From assembly GCF_040784935.1 (NCBI RefSeq), contig NZ_CP160680.1, positions 6,615,802-6,679,801 on the forward strand: a stretch of 64,000 nt of DNA, read 5' to 3'. How positions within the stretch are numbered: the stretch's first letter is position 1; the number at the start of each line of letters is the position of its first letter. Below the pieces are notes generated by a model. It saw only the letters and a list, made by a program, of their open reading frames with translations. It had not been told where the DNA came from and searched no databases. Origin of the DNA: Lewinella sp. LCG006. Its GTDB lineage: Bacteria > Bacteroidota > Bacteroidia > Chitinophagales > Saprospiraceae. Shown here in pieces: positions 62,953 to 64,000 of the stretch. Position numbers and translations under genes: made by a program.

Positions 62953-63443
62953 GCCTTCTTATTATTAAGCTGCAAAGATAAACTTTAGCTTTTGCTTAGC
63001 CGAACCACAAACAGCAATATTTCTTACTAATCGTCGGTAATTTACAATACTCGCGAATTTAGGTAAACGTGATCAACATTCTTTGCGCCAAGCAGCGAAT
63101 AGATCCTAGCGAGGGTCTAAACCTCGAGGAAGGAAATATCAAATGTCGGGTAACTATCCGAATCTTATAAGGAAAACAGCGTAGTAATCGGAAATAAAAA
63201 AATACATTTGTCACCTGAGGATAGCGTATAAAACAAATGGGGGAATAATTAGGCTAATTAATCTGAGATGTTTACATTTGCTATGTACGTAGCAACTTTT
63301 CAAACTTCTCTTTACTGGATTCCCCGGTATTTATTTTGCCCTTCCCATGAACTGTACCCCAGTTCAATTTCCTGTATTTCTGACTGCACAGCAGCCAAGC
63401 TAGAGCTTTGTAACTCGTTAATTTGAAACAAAAAAGGTCATCC
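62953..63443. other. 490-nt intergenic region, no supported gene
   Basis: Divergent promoter region of folD and the adhesin gene. I see no tRNA and no convincing ORF. It contains the dyad at 63278-63295 listed separately. A stretch near 63110-63130 with ccTAGCGAGG..CCTCGAGG has weak self-complementarity. Confidence 0.5.
63278..63295. promoter_or_regulatory. Operator-like dyad upstream of the adhesin gene
   Basis: TTGCTATGTACGTAGCAA is symmetrical at 16 of 18 positions (TTGCTA..TAGCAA arms). Placed about 150 nt before the adhesin ATG, it could be a repressor site. It could equally be chance. Confidence 0.3.
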
Positions 63444-64000
63444 ATGGGACAACTTTTACCCAGACACATCTGGACATTCCTGTTTTTTTTGGGAATCTGT
63501 TCTTTCAGTCTCTCTGCGCAGAGCTACCTAATGAACGGCAACCCTATCACCGATTGTCAAGGCTTTTTCCAGGACAGTGGAGGTGGTTCAGGTAGCTACG
63601 GCGTCAATGAAAACTTCACTACCGTTATTTGTAGTGATGGGACGGAGGGTACGCATATACAGCTAATATTTTCGAGTATCGATATTGGTGATGGAGAAAC
63701 TATTACCTTTTACGATGCGAATAACCCTGATCCCAATTTTGCGTTCGACGGGGCCTTTCTCCTCGATCCTACTAATCCTTTCATCATTCAAGCTACTGCA
63801 GCCAATACCAGTGGTTGTATTACCGTCGTCTTCACCTCGGATGGAACAGATGAAGGAAATTCTGGCTGGAGCGCAGACATCAATTGTGTTGCCGCTTGCC
63901 AAATCATTCTGGCGGATTTGGTAAGTACCAATCCAATGGTTATGCCAGTTGATACAGGCTGGATAGATATTTGCCCTGGTGACCGAGTAGCTTTTACTGG
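63444..64000 (+). CDS. Start of a large secreted protein/adhesin (partial)
   Basis: 185 codons from ATG 63444 to the window edge. A signal peptide (about 1-26, TFLFFLGICSFSLSAQ) precedes an N-terminal domain. This domain has a CUB-like pattern with paired cysteines: NPITDCQGFFQDSGGGSGSY, NENFTTVICSDGTEGTHI, TSGCITVVFTSDGTDEGNSG. This start (DCxGxFxDSGGxxGxYxxNE) is typical of the large PKD-repeat proteins of Bacteroidota that end in a T9SS type B sorting domain (gliding/adhesion class). The C-terminus lies outside the window, so secretion route and size are not visible. Confidence 0.8.
   Translation, partial: MGQLLPRHIWTFLFFLGICSFSLSAQSYLMNGNPITDCQGFFQDSGGGSGSYGVNENFTTVICSDGTEGTHIQLIFSSIDIGDGETITFYDANNPDPNFAFDGAFLLDPTNPFIIQATAANTSGCITVVFTSDGTDEGNSGWSADINCVAACQIILADLVSTNPMVMPVDTGWIDICPGDRVAFT

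Noticed and set aside
63281-63469. 62-codon minus-strand ORF before the adhesin gene
   Set aside because: It overlaps the adhesin start and its signal peptide region; composition is Cys/Lys-rich with no coherent feature.
1-64000. tRNA, rRNA, CRISPR, prophage or restriction/defence island
   Set aside because: I looked through the gaps and gene list and saw no cloverleaf-like sequence, rRNA segment, regular spacer array, phage structural gene or defence-type gene cluster. A computed tRNAscan/Rfam run could still find something small.

Overview
The window is about 64 kb of chromosome from a Bacteroidota bacterium, most likely from the Saprospiraceae/Lewinella-like part of the phylum. The signs are: a T9SS type A C-terminal sorting domain on one secreted repeat protein and a T9SS-style adhesin start at the right edge; a SusC-like TonB-dependent receptor with a carboxypeptidase-like regulatory domain; many lipoproteins and exported proteins of Bacteroidota-typical DUF families (DUF1080, DUF1573, DUF4397, DUF4846, DUF2279); an ECF sigma factor overlapping a membrane/beta-barrel partner; few Shine-Dalgarno sequences; and several promoters of the Bacteroidota form TTTG-N17..23-TAnnTTTG. 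I see no rRNA, tRNA, CRISPR array, prophage or intact insertion sequence.

Layout. 1-8243 (minus strand): an edge fragment of a YkuK-like RNase H-fold gene, then a long probable operon mutS2 - SUI1/YciH - DUF4846 lipoprotein - threonine-synthase-like PLP enzyme - PP-loop ATPase - creatininase-family amidohydrolase - DUF1080 protein. 8504-18875: aroC, kdsC, a four-module DUF4397 T9SS cargo protein, a tandem AAA+ ATPase with an unusual duplicated N-terminal domain, the DUF1573-yajC-ybbR group, and aroK. 18975-28740: folE, a candidate small RNA, lpdA, an Uma2 remnant, prfB with its programmed frameshift, an FKBP, an NrnA-type DHH phosphoesterase, ndk, yggS, TfoX-N and a subtilase. 28829-40781: pruA, a polyprenol-type glycosyltransferase, a three-gene membrane/coiled-coil/solute-binding-OmpA module, an outer-membrane protein, a DUF885 protein, a TonB receptor and rpe. 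40782-41961 is a gene-free stretch holding two nearly identical 325-nt units, each ending on the minus strand in a strong terminator. 41962-64000: a MobA-like transferase, DUF2279, an AstE-like/RimK-like pair, a UMF1 transporter, an ECF sigma/anti-sigma-barrel pair, a LuxC-like reductase-DUF1415-RluD operon, a trans-sulfuration enzyme, a lipoprotein, a 1532-residue exported protein of unknown function, prmA-folD and the start of a large adhesin.

Most genes are core metabolism, translation and envelope functions scattered in short operons. The parts least explained by known systems are (1) the PLP enzyme/PP-loop/creatininase trio at 1146-4542, which looks like a small pathway making or altering an amino-acid-derived amide; (2) the three-gene module at 31417-34774, in which a membrane coiled-coil protein is paired with an orphan ABC-type solute-binding domain fused to an OmpA peptidoglycan-binding domain; (3) the duplicated terminator-ended units at 40826-41150 and 41455-41779, whose identical core is better explained as RNA or very small peptide than as an ordinary gene; and (4) a promoter-to-terminator small RNA candidate at about 20069-20267. 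Intergenic gaps between convergent genes carry several different families of imperfect palindromic repeats.
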